Assembly: GCA_036939355.1 (NCBI GenBank) | Contig: JALLAP010000063.1 | Span: 1-21,561 of the forward strand | Direction of reading: 5' to 3' | Length of the DNA: 21,561 bases | Origin: Thalassiosira profunda | Lineage: Eukaryota > Bacillariophyta > Thalassiosirophyceae > Thalassiosirales > Thalassiosiraceae | Shown: piece after piece, positions 1-7,682 of the stretch | Layout of the letters: every line of letters begins with the position of its first letter | How positions within the stretch are numbered: position 1 is the first letter of the stretch | Program-made: the position numbers and the translations under genes | Notes under the pieces: generated by a model | What the model was told of the DNA's origin: nothing | What the model saw: only the letters and a program-made list of their open reading frames with translations | Database searches by the model: none

Positions 1-1
1 A

Positions 2-184
2 GTTGTTCATAAAAGATTGATAGAAAATCTCCACATAGAACCTCTGCCCGCCAAGCTCGCCAGGGACTGCAAATGCCTGAGGAAGGAAGATGTCCAAAAT
101 TCTACACTTTCTCTTTGCGCTGCGCAGTGTGGCGAACTCTTCCCTTCGTTGTGCAAGACGACAAAGAAGGTACCTTTGTGCTAA
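2..184 (+). CDS. 3' end of a possible protein-coding gene (partial, runs off the left edge)
   Basis: A frame is open from the window edge to a TAA at 182-184 and would encode about 60 C-terminal residues. The stretch is Lys/Leu-rich at first (HKRLIENLHIEPLPAKLA) and then holds six cysteines, in RDCKCL, LCAAQCGEL, LCKTT and a final PLC. It has no start codon because the gene would begin outside the window. Composition and the absence of stops are the only support, and no family is recognised. A different frame over 73-363 is also open but looks less protein-like. Following the pattern of this region, the gene would be convergent with the minus-strand gene ending at 550. Confidence 0.33.
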   Translation, partial: VVHKRLIENLHIEPLPAKLARDCKCLRKEDVQNSTLSLCAAQCGELFPSLCKTTKKVPLC

Positions 185-549
185 GACTTGCAATTGGGAT
201 TAGGACCAATGCATACGATACACAGTTGGAGCAGCTCGATGAAAAGAAGGCAGAAGGAGGAGGCATGTTTCACTGCCAGTCAGAGACGGTATGTACTGGC
301 ATCAACTGTTGTGAACTTATCGAGAATGCAGCTAGATACATAATCAAGACATGCTGTGGCTAGCTGGAAGAAGAGCCTGTGTGTTGTTCACCTTGTCACT
401 ATTCGCCATAGAATTACTCCTACACAGATTACATCATCCTAAATCAATGGCCCCGAAGACTTCATTAAACTGTGCCGCAGACCCACCGAACATATAGTCC
501 TAACCGCACCGGCGTTGCACTGCTACAGAGGCTTGGCATCATACGCACT
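185..549. other. Non-coding stretch between two convergent 3' ends
   Basis: These 365 bases lie between the stop of the left-edge frame and the stop of the acidic protein on the minus strand. The composition is AT-richer than the flanking genes. I see no conserved reading frame, RNA gene or repeat, so 3' untranslated sequence of both neighbours is the simplest reading. Confidence 0.4.
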
Positions 550-1072
550 TCACTTCAACAAGTCTCCGAGGCAGCCGCAGAACGCCGGCACCTCCTCCGC
601 GCTGCACATCGGATCGGCATCCGTGGCGGCTGTGTGGTCCAGCGTGAGGTCCTCGTCCAGCGTCTCCGCCGCCTTGACGTTGATCGTCTTCACGCCCTTG
701 GGGGCCTCCTCCACCTCCTTCGTCAGGTCCTCCGCCTCCTCCTTGGATGGCTCCTCCTTCACCGTCGACAGGGCCTCGGTGTCGACCGACGCGTCCTCGG
801 CCGCGTCCTCGCGGGCCGCGTCTTCGCCTTCTGTCGGGGAGGGCGGGCGGTCCTCGCGATCTTCCATGATGGGATCGTCCTCTGGGGTCCGCTCGACGGT
901 GGGCTCTATCGAAATGGCGTCCTCCTTTGCCGCCTTCTTCTTGCCGCCGATCTTGAAGGCGGGCTTCTTAATCTTCCTGGGGACGGGGAGAGCAGGTGCA
1001 TGAGTCATCATTGGTGAACGCTTCATCTCGAACAACGGTGGCAACTACTCACATCATCTTCATGGAGACCAT
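550..1072 (-). CDS. Small acidic low-complexity protein of unknown function, two exons
   Basis: Exon 1 is only 20 nt (1072-1053, ATG at 1072), the intron is 977-1052 (76 nt, GTGAGT...CCCCAG), and exon 2 is 976-550. The spliced protein has 148 residues. It opens with MVSMKMMKIKKPAFKIGGKKK, a basic start, and continues as an Asp/Glu/Ala/Pro-rich, probably disordered segment with no hydrophobic core. It ends in a cysteine-containing tail, FCGCLGDLLK. The splice joins the two parts in frame and puts a methionine-rich start directly before the lysine-rich segment, which is why I prefer it to the in-frame ATG at 1044. No family is recognised. The tiny first exon is easy for gene finders to miss. 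The gene is divergent from the KOW gene starting at 1477. Confidence 0.6.
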
Positions 1073-1476
1073 CTTTGTGCTGCTACTACGAGTCAATAGG
1101 GAGGGCGCGCCGGGTGCTTTGAGGAGGACGGGGGTGTCGATCGATGTTGTGGGGAATGGGGATGGGCGGCGTGGAGCGGCGCGCTGCGCTTGTTGGAGCG
1201 CTGAGGGGAAAAATCGCCACCAGAAAGCATCCTGGACGCGAGAATCTCTCATCTTATTAATTCCTACGTGCATGTCGCCAATTTGGAGACAGACAGGCCT
1301 AGCAAAGATAAGATGGTATCTGAGATGCATTTTGGCATCAAGTTTCAACCCCGACCTCTTTTTCATTTCTAAAACGAGCCGTCCTCGGTGCGTGGTCTCT
1401 GTTGTCGGCGCAGGCCCAGGGCTTGATAGATGGCACCCGCTTGCAACAGTCTACGCCGAGTAATGATGCGTTAGCC
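1073..1476. promoter_or_regulatory. Divergent upstream region of the acidic protein and the KOW protein
   Basis: These 404 bases separate two start codons that face away from each other, so both promoters must lie here (inference from layout). There are pyrimidine-rich and AT-rich stretches near 1340-1370. An AAAAATCG octamer at 1209-1216 recurs in two other divergent upstream regions of this window (near 7071 and 12202). No TATA box can be assigned with confidence. Confidence 0.45.
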
Positions 1477-2562
1477 ATGCCACTGTTGCGGAAAGCGCGC
1501 GCGTCACTGTCCAAATTTCGCCCGCTCCCCAAGCGGCGGTCGACCAGGATTCGCTGGCGCACTTGCAATTCGAGCGCTGATGGCCCAGTCCAAGAGGCGG
1601 CGTCGCCAGCTATTTTCCCTGCTACCACAAAGTGCAAGGGTGTGCGTGAGCCCTCCACGAGCGATGGGGTATTCGAGGCGGGGCGGGGAGTGCCGATGGA
1701 CGCACAGTGCATTCAGGAGGATGACGTTCACATGATATGCACGGGAGAGGTACACACATCATTGACTGGCGGGAAATTGCCTGTGACTCTCCCTGCAAAC
1801 GACATTGATGATCCAATCCAAAGTGTGGAGACAATGGGCACTGAGGAATCAGGAGCATCGCAGGATTCGAATGGTCCAACGGCAAACGAAGAACGGGAGG
1901 GAGAATACGATGACTTCCTTTTGTACCTCGCTACCCCTGATTTTCCTGCCGGCAAACCAGACCAATCCATACGTATTGGCCCAGAGAACAGCAACGCCCA
2001 ACAGCAAGAGACAACTGCGCAACAGGTTGAATCATATGGCAATGCAATTGATACCGGAGACGAAACAATTAGAAGGAGCACCAATGTCAGTGCATCAAAA
2101 GAAGGCGCAGTCGAAAGGGCTCGCACGAAAACGGCATCTCCTAGAAGTGGCTTTGCAATAGGCGATCGCGTAAAAGTGACGAAGGGAGGCCACAAGCGCT
2201 ACGGCCTGCGAGGGATCATCGAAAAACAGACGGCTTGTTATGTGCATTTCAGAGAAGAGGGCACCGGCGCCAGCATCAAGATCAAAACACAGAGCCTTGC
2301 ACTTGTAGAAAGAAATGGCGAAACAATCGCAGTTGAGACTGGATCGCATGCGCCAGGAGCAACACCGCAGAAACCAACCGATTTTCCAGTCGGTGGCTGT
2401 GTCAAAGTGATGCCGATGCATCGCAAGCACGGAGGACGGGAGGGCAAAGTGCAAAGGCACACCAAATGTTTCGTGGTCGTTCGTTTTATGGATGCACGTG
2501 ACGATGTACGAATATCTCCCAAATTTCTCGTAAGGTGTCGACAACAAGAGCCACAAAACTAA
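1477..2562 (+). CDS. Protein with two KOW/SH3-like segments, function unknown
   Basis: From the ATG at 1477 this is a 361-residue single-exon protein. The frame stays open upstream to about 1402 but holds no earlier ATG. The N-terminus is very basic (RKARASLSKFRPLPKRRSTR). A long acidic, Gln/Ser/Thr-rich and probably disordered middle follows. The last third carries two similar modules of about 50 residues: FAIGDRVKVTKGGHKRYGLR near residues 226-280 and FPVGGCVKVMPMHRKHGGRE near 303-355. Both follow the KOW-like pattern (hydrophobic-G-x-V-K-V, Lys/His-rich loop, Gly, then beta strands ending in KTQSLALV or SPKFLVRC). KOW/SH3-like barrels usually bind RNA, ribosomes or RNA polymerase (as in Spt5), so a nucleic-acid role is plausible but not shown. 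The gene is convergent with the Sec14-like gene, 72 bp away. Confidence 0.7.
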   Translation: MPLLRKARASLSKFRPLPKRRSTRIRWRTCNSSADGPVQEAASPAIFPATTKCKGVREPSTSDGVFEAGRGVPMDAQCIQEDDVHMICTGEVHTSLTGGKLPVTLPANDIDDPIQSVETMGTEESGASQDSNGPTANEEREGEYDDFLLYLATPDFPAGKPDQSIRIGPENSNAQQQETTAQQVESYGNAIDTGDETIRRSTNVSASKEGAVERARTKTASPRSGFAIGDRVKVTKGGHKRYGLRGIIEKQTACYVHFREEGTGASIKIKTQSLALVERNGETIAVETGSHAPGATPQKPTDFPVGGCVKVMPMHRKHGGREGKVQRHTKCFVVVRFMDARDDVRISPKFLVRCRQQEPQN

Positions 2563-2634
2563 TTGAGTATGACATTATCCCAGCAGTTCGATGTTCATAT
2601 GTTAATCTCTGGCAACGTCTCCCACTAGAATTGA

Positions 2635-4500
2635 TCATGCGCGCTCCACCTCGTGCAACACGGTCGACGATATCCATTGCTGCACGTCAAAGTTGCTGAT
2701 ACTCCCATCTTCCTCCAGTAGTCGTTCTTTCTCGATGAACTCTCCCAGATCCGCTTTGTCCTTCAAGTAGTGAATCCGGGTACGCATTTTCTTGGAAAAC
2801 AGCCTCGCGTAGCCCGAGGGAAACCACCACGGCATTGCCACAACGTACATCGCTCGAATCCGCAGAGGAAAACATCCCTGAGCCTTGGCCAGATGCTTGT
2901 GCAGGCGCTTGGGCACATTTCTCCTCGTGACCCCCGCCAGATCCAGCACGATCGATATGCCCTTGGCCGGATCCAGCGTGCTCCGTTCCATCACTTGCTG
3001 CAGCACGAACAAGATCGCCCGGCTGGCATCCTCGTCGTCGCAGTGATCGGACTCGGCGTAGTAGTTCGGCCCTTTGATGACGACCACCGCTGACCCATCC
3101 TTCGCCACGAGTTCTTCGGGGGCAACGATCAACCGATGTTTCAGAATTAGCGCCAGCTTTGGGTCGCGGCTCAGGAGGAGGTTGTCAGATAAGTACTTCT
3201 TCTCCGATTGGAACGTTCGATTGGCGCGGAAGCGGTCCGCGGCGCGGTTCACGTCGGGCTTCCAACGGAGGTAACGTCGAAGGGTGTCGTCGGACACATC
3301 GCCGTCGGCATCCGCAGACAACGCCTCTCGCAGCGATTCCACCAGAAACCCAAAGGCCTCGCTCTCGGTGGAGTCGAGGAAGCCGAAGGACAAGCTGTCC
3401 TGAGACGCGGGCGAGATGCCGTTGTAGTTTCCATCGAACGCCCGCACGAGGGGCGGCGAGGAGGGCGGTTCCTGCTCCTCTTCCATCGCAACGTTGAGGT
3501 CCACGTCCTCCATTGAGATCGAGTCCATCCTCGACGAAAGCTGAGTCAGATACGGCCCCCTTTCCCTCTTTGCCGGCGATCCCTCTTCGCCGGAGAGGGA
3601 TTCTGCCACCCCAAGATCCTCGTTGCAGACTACGATGCCAGGCGTTGGCATGGAATCATCCTCCAGTGGACCCGGCGGCGGCACAACATCGTCGGCAGGA
3701 ACGCTTTCAGCATCGCCACTTTGTTCTCCTCCTCCTGTTGCAACTTTCTCATCCTCCGAGCGACCGACCTCTCCAGCAGATTGCTCCTTTGTTTTCGCAT
3801 CATCCGCCGATGCTGCTTCAGCTTGCGTCTGCTCCTGCTCGGTGTCTGTGCCCGGCAGCTCTATTTTGGGAGAGGGCTCACTGGCATCCACGCTCGAAGC
3901 CGGCACTTCTTCGACAGGAGAGTCATTCACATTGGAATCGACATCCCCCGTTGCACACGCAGGCTCGTCATCGTCGTCTACTGCCTCGGTGGACGGTGCA
4001 TGCACCTCCGGAGGTCCGACATCGCCGGACGAGCCATTTGCCTCACTGAAAGACACATCATCTGGTGCGCAACTGACTTCCTTTTCGACTGCGGCGTCGT
4101 CCACGACAGGTTCTGCGTCCCCCGTTTCACCGCCATGCCCGTCAGCAGCTGAAGTTTCATCGGCGGGTGGGGCTGGTGCACCATCCTGGCGGTCCACCTG
4201 TGCATCAGCCCCGCTGTCCTTGCCAGGCAGATTAGCGTCCCCTGCGCACACATCGCTCGCCTCGTGTTGCAATTCCTCTTTCGCCGGCGCTGCCACTGCC
4301 GCAGTCAGCTCCTCGTCGCCCGCCCCGACGCTGCGGGCCTCAGCCGAGGACGGCAGCGGCACCTCGCGCCGGCCGCAGTACTGCTTCTTGCCGGGCGCTC
4401 CGCCAGTGTTGCCGCCGCCGCTGCCAGAAGTGGCTGCGGCGCCGGCGCCGCGCCCCCCGGCCTTCTTCTTTTTGTTGCCGCCCCTCTTCTTCTTCCCCAT
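2635..4500 (-). CDS. Sec14-like CRAL-TRIO domain protein with a long acidic N-terminal region
   Basis: A single exon of 621 residues starts at the ATG at 4500. A 19-codon in-frame upstream extension is probably leader. The start MGKKKRGGNKKKK is strongly basic, then roughly 350 residues are Asp/Glu/Ala/Ser/Pro-rich and probably disordered. A CRAL-TRIO N-terminal helical segment lies near residues 377-437 (DTLRRYLRWKPDVNRAADRF). The lipid-binding CRAL-TRIO fold follows near 463-597, with GISIVLDLAGVTRRNV, IRAMYVVAMPWWFPSGYA, a helix ending FSKKMRTRIHYL, and a final LGEFI. This family carries phosphoinositides or other hydrophobic ligands between membranes. The ligand here cannot be told. The long acidic extension is not part of the usual domain. 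Its upstream region of 144 bp is shared with the LAMTOR2-like gene. Confidence 0.9.
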   Translation of the reverse strand: MGKKKRGGNKKKKAGGRGAGAAATSGSGGGNTGGAPGKKQYCGRREVPLPSSAEARSVGAGDEELTAAVAAPAKEELQHEASDVCAGDANLPGKDSGADAQVDRQDGAPAPPADETSAADGHGGETGDAEPVVDDAAVEKEVSCAPDDVSFSEANGSSGDVGPPEVHAPSTEAVDDDDEPACATGDVDSNVNDSPVEEVPASSVDASEPSPKIELPGTDTEQEQTQAEAASADDAKTKEQSAGEVGRSEDEKVATGGGEQSGDAESVPADDVVPPPGPLEDDSMPTPGIVVCNEDLGVAESLSGEEGSPAKRERGPYLTQLSSRMDSISMEDVDLNVAMEEEQEPPSSPPLVRAFDGNYNGISPASQDSLSFGFLDSTESEAFGFLVESLREALSADADGDVSDDTLRRYLRWKPDVNRAADRFRANRTFQSEKKYLSDNLLLSRDPKLALILKHRLIVAPEELVAKDGSAVVVIKGPNYYAESDHCDDEDASRAILFVLQQVMERSTLDPAKGISIVLDLAGVTRRNVPKRLHKHLAKAQGCFPLRIRAMYVVAMPWWFPSGYARLFSKKMRTRIHYLKDKADLGEFIEKERLLEEDGSISNFDVQQWISSTVLHEVERA

Positions 4501-4644
4501 TGCAGCAAGATTGTGGTGCACCGCCGAGCAGAGAGGGAAGTGGATTGGAGAGTGCAACGAAAATCAGATCTTTTGAAGCTGCTCTTTGCTCTTCACTTTC
4601 ACAACTCGGCAGGCGGCACGGCCCATCACGCCTTGCAGCTGACC
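4501..4644. promoter_or_regulatory. Short divergent upstream region (Sec14-like / LAMTOR2-like)
   Basis: Only 144 bases separate the two ATGs, so the 5' untranslated regions and core promoters of both genes must be packed here or overlap coding sequence. I see no repeat or clear TATA element. Confidence 0.45.
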
Positions 4645-5377
4645 ATGATCCGCTCGCGCTCCATCCCCGCCGTCCTCTCCCGCGCCACCGGCGACGGCGT
4701 CCACGCCGTCCTGCTGGTCGACGCCGCCGGCGAGCTGCTGGGGAGCTGCGGCGCCCCGCCCCCGGTGCACCCATCACAACCTGACGACGCCAACACCACC
4801 GGGGCGGGGGCGGGGGACAAGGCCCGCTGGCCATTGGACGCGGCGTCCATCGGCGCCTTGGTGGCGGAGGTCGCCGGGGACTACCGACGGATGGGGGAGG
4901 AGCTGCTGTTGCTGGATCCGCAGTACGATTCGCAGCGGCGGGCGAGTGGGAATGGGGGCGGGGCAGAGGAGGGAGGGGCGGGCGAGGGAGCGCCGCCGTC
5001 GGACGGGGGTGCCGCGGGGGAAGGGGAGGGGGAGATGGGCGACGAGGGGGGAGCGTCGGCGGGGGCGGGGGACAAGGAGGGCAAGAAGGGGAGTTCGGAT
5101 GCGGGGACGAACCTGAAGAGCCTGGTGATTGAGCTGGATCATGTGAGTTGCAAATGATGCTATGATGTCACTTGCAATTCTTGTTCCTTATTGTACTTTT
5201 ATGGCCTAACACGTGCACTTCCAAACTACTGAATAGGGAAATGTCGGCGTGGCGTCGGCCGGCCCTGGATTTTACGTCATCGCCCTGGCCGATTCGGAAG
5301 TGCAGCACGGTGCCTTGTCGGGGAGGTTACGCTCGCTGGGCGCGCACGTGGGGGAGGCCCTCTCGCAGCTGGATTGA
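4645..5377 (+). CDS. LAMTOR2: Ragulator complex roadblock-fold protein, LAMTOR2-like
   Basis: Exon 1 is 4645-5142, the intron 5143-5236 (94 nt, GTGAGT...GAATAG), and exon 2 is 5237-5377. The protein has 212 residues. The N-terminus MIRSRSIPAVLSRATGDGVH, followed by AVLLVDAAGELLGSCG, matches the LAMTOR2/p14 pattern (MLRPKALTQVLSQ... then a strand and Gly-rich turn). A helix (LDAASIGALVAEVAGDYRRM) comes next, then strands LKSLVIELDHGNVGVASAG and FYVIALAD, and a last helix ending GEALSQLD. This is the roadblock/LC7 fold. LAMTOR2 pairs with LAMTOR3 in the lysosomal Ragulator scaffold for Rag GTPases and TORC1. The usual length is about 125 residues. The excess is mainly a Gly/Glu/Ala-rich insert around residues 95-155 between the central helix and the third strand. 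Another roadblock paralogue is possible, but the N-terminus favours LAMTOR2. Confidence 0.86.
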
Positions 5378-5527
5378 GCACGTGTATATTATTTGTGTTC
5401 ATTTTTGCAATGCATAACGTTAGAATGAAGGTCTTGGAAATGCCGTTGGCCGTCAAATGTGAGTCTGCTCTGGGACCTTGTTCCAGCCGCTTGCATATCC
5501 TCCCTCTCACACTGATCAAAAAGGTTT

Positions 5528-6991
5528 CTATTGTTGCTCTTCTGTGCACACTTGGCCGTGGTGGCTCAAGCGAATGGTAGATTGTGAGCCTGCATCGAGC
5601 TCGGAATAGAACTGATCAACCAAGTGCTCGTACGCATCGGCGGTTACCATCACTGCCGTGGCATCAACTTTCCGTCCTCGCAGAGGAGGGTCGCAGCCCA
5701 TTCGAGTGAGAGTGCTGTTGTGGCTGGAGACGATGACCAATCTTGCACCGACGGCAGCGGCATTCACGGCCTTGGTTATGAAATCGCATTCGCCCCGAAG
5801 GCAGAGCACCGCAGTGGTGTTCGCCACTTTCTGCCCTTCGAATCCCGCCTGGTCGCAGCAGTGGGCATCTCCGCCGATTGCGGTCGGCACTAGTACTGAC
5901 CATTCGGCGTACGGGTCGACCCACGCACCAAATTCTCCTTGGACGTATTCGAACGAGGAACCATCGTTGACAGAAAGCCTGCCATCGTAGCTCAGCGACC
6001 GCTCAAAGGCCAAATCGTGCTGATGCACCGGGCTGCAGTACGAGGGGTCACGATCGTCACAAATGATGGGCACAAAGCGACCAATGAGGGAGTCGGACGA
6101 TTCGGACACCCTTTTGAGTGCCTGGACGAGGTGGTGTCCATCGTGCTTCGTGATCATCGCTGCCGAGAGGTTCAATTCGTTGGCATCCGGTCCGGAGGCA
6201 TGGAAAAGCCCTTCCTCGTTGTTGATGAAAAGAATTCCGGCAGCTCCTGCGTCGTGGGCTGCGAATGCCTTCTCGCTGAACGTGCACCCACCTCGCATGG
6301 TCACCACAATGGTTGCTTCGTCGATTAGGTTTTCGTTTTCCAGGAGTGGATGGCCTGAATCGTCGCACATGTTGAGGGGAGATGCGAGCGCAAATTTGAC
6401 TGCGGTAGATGGCGGCGGACCACCAAATTCCGTCCGGAAGTATTGCAGAGAGCCAGGGAACCCGTTGATGTACAATCGCCCCCAGAAGGAGGAATGGTCG
6501 TCGCCTTGGTCGCGGTCAAAGTCGAGGACGCTGTACCGGCTGCAACGCTTGATTAGGAGAAGAACTGTTGTGTGCAGTGTCCACTGATGTCGCACTCACT
6601 CTGGTAGTAACAAAAGCTGCTCGGCCGCCCTGGCTCTGTCACTGGAGCCGCGCAGAATGGGGCTGTAGGACTGAGCCGGCGGAGCCTCGTCGGCGGTCAC
6701 GACCAGTTGGGGTTCGTTGCGCGGCGTCGGTGCATCGAAGCGAATGTGGCCATCGCGGTTTCTCGGAGCTCTGTCGGCAGTCGCCCTGTTCAGGCCGTGC
6801 TTGCGGCGAGTTCGCCGCCCACCGTAAAAGTCCCAGCCTGATAGAAGTGGGTGCATCCAGACATAAGCGGATGCACGAGAATAAGGTGTGAGCAGCGGAA
6901 GAACGTGAATTTACGCACCATCGTGATCCACAGATGCTGCCGCCAAAATGACGAGGCCGGCCAGGCCGACGAGGACAGTGGACGATACCAT
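5528..6991 (-). CDS. Secreted or luminal protein with two protease-associated (PA) domains
   Basis: There are three exons: 6991-6919, 6837-6600 and 6539-5528. The introns are 6838-6918 (81 nt, GTGCGT...ATCAG) and 6540-6599 (60 nt, GTGAGT...TGCAG). The product has 440 residues. Exon 1 encodes a classic signal peptide, MVSSTVLVGLAGLVILAAAS. A basic segment of about 75 residues with no recognised fold comes next. PA domain 1 spans about residues 149-251 (ATIVVTMRGGCTFSEKA, AGAAGILFINNEEG). PA domain 2 spans about 306-418 (VANTTAVLCLRGECDFITKA, GARLVIVSSHNSTLTRMGC). NTT and NST are possible N-glycosylation sites. There is no peptidase domain, RING finger or C-terminal membrane span. PA domains usually bind peptides or aid sorting, as in vacuolar sorting receptors. 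The substrate here is unknown. Many cysteines fit an oxidising compartment. Confidence 0.87.
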
Positions 6992-7238
6992 TGCGCCGCG
7001 AGCAGGCCTGTGCTCGATGGCTCCTGCGTCGCCACAACCGGGCGAGGGCAAATTGAGTGTTATGAGTACAAAAAATCGAGTTTGTACAAAAATTCAAGTT
7101 TGATACAAAATTTTGTTGCAAAAGCTCAAGCATCGATACATGGTCGATACGCAGCAAAAAGCCCGCCTCTCTCGCAACTCCTGAGAGTCGAACGCAACAA
7201 TTCGGCCCTGTGCCTCGTCCTGCGTTTGCGCCTTTAGG
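6992..7238. promoter_or_regulatory. Divergent upstream region (PA-domain gene / microprotein and Tudor-like gene)
   Basis: This 247-bp region contains an AT-rich block at about 7061-7120 inside otherwise GC-rich DNA. The block is an imperfect tandem repeat (listed separately) that includes AAAAAATCG. It is the best candidate control region for both directions. Confidence 0.45.
7067..7115. repeat. Imperfect 18-19 bp tandem repeat in a divergent promoter
   Basis: Unit 1 is TACAAAAAATCGAGTTTG (7067-7084). Unit 2 is TACAAAAATTCAAGTTTGA (7085-7103). A partial third unit, TACAAAATTTTG, follows at 7104-7115. The block is AT-rich and lies 76 bp upstream of the PA-domain start codon. Confidence 0.7.
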
Positions 7239-7486
7239 ATGAACGTCTACATCCTCCTTATTGTGATCTTCTCCGTCGCATTTGTGGCGCCAATTGCACG
7301 GTGAGTCGCTGTTCGTGGTGTGCTGAGACGCGCTTTATGTCCACTCAACAACATTATTTCTCTTCGTCCTTTAGGTGGCTCCACGTCAATTACTTTGCTT
7401 CGCTACAACTGCGGCCGAGGGGAAGGGCGGCGCCGCCGGCGTGTGGAGGGGAGGCGAGGGTGTGTTTGGCGGAGAATCCTCCGTGA
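7239..7486 (+). CDS. Possible 57-residue single-pass membrane microprotein, two exons
   Basis: An ATG at 7239 starts exon 1 (7239-7300). A consensus intron follows at 7301-7374 (74 nt, GTGAGT...CTTTAG), then exon 2 at 7375-7486. The joined frame gives a hydrophobic N-terminus, MNVYILLIVIFSVAFVAPIA, immediately followed by RWLHVNYFASLQ and then a Arg/Pro/Ala-rich tail with two cysteines. The first 20 residues could be a membrane anchor or signal peptide. The strong donor and in-frame splice support it, while the short tail of biased composition weakens it. It lies 196 bp upstream of the Tudor-like gene on the same strand and could instead be part of that gene's spliced leader (an upstream ORF). 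No family is recognised. Confidence 0.42.
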
Positions 7487-7682
7487 AAAGTGAAAATCCT
7501 CTCTGTCCGTGTGGGACGTCTCCGTCCCTTTTAACCAGCCCAGCCCCTCCCGCCACCGGACAGCTCCCGCCCGCCCACTCCCGCCCGCCCAGCCCAGCCC
7601 CAACAAAAAGTCCGCCCCCCACGCACGCCACCCAAGCCGCCGCGTCCTCCCTATCCCAACCAGCAGTCTCCCCCATTCGACC

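Noticed and set aside
73..363. Plus-strand 96-codon ORF at the left end
   Set aside because: It overlaps the better-looking partial frame 2-184, changes character half-way and has no supporting splice sites or similarity.
996..1463. ORFs on both strands across 996-1463
   Set aside because: They run through an intron and the divergent upstream region, with odd composition and no motif.
3623..4576. Plus-strand 317-codon Ser/Ala-rich ORF antisense to the Sec14-like gene
   Set aside because: It mirrors the acidic, GC-rich coding sequence on the other strand; runs of Asp/Glu/Ala codons leave the complement open as Ser/Ala. It has no fold of its own.
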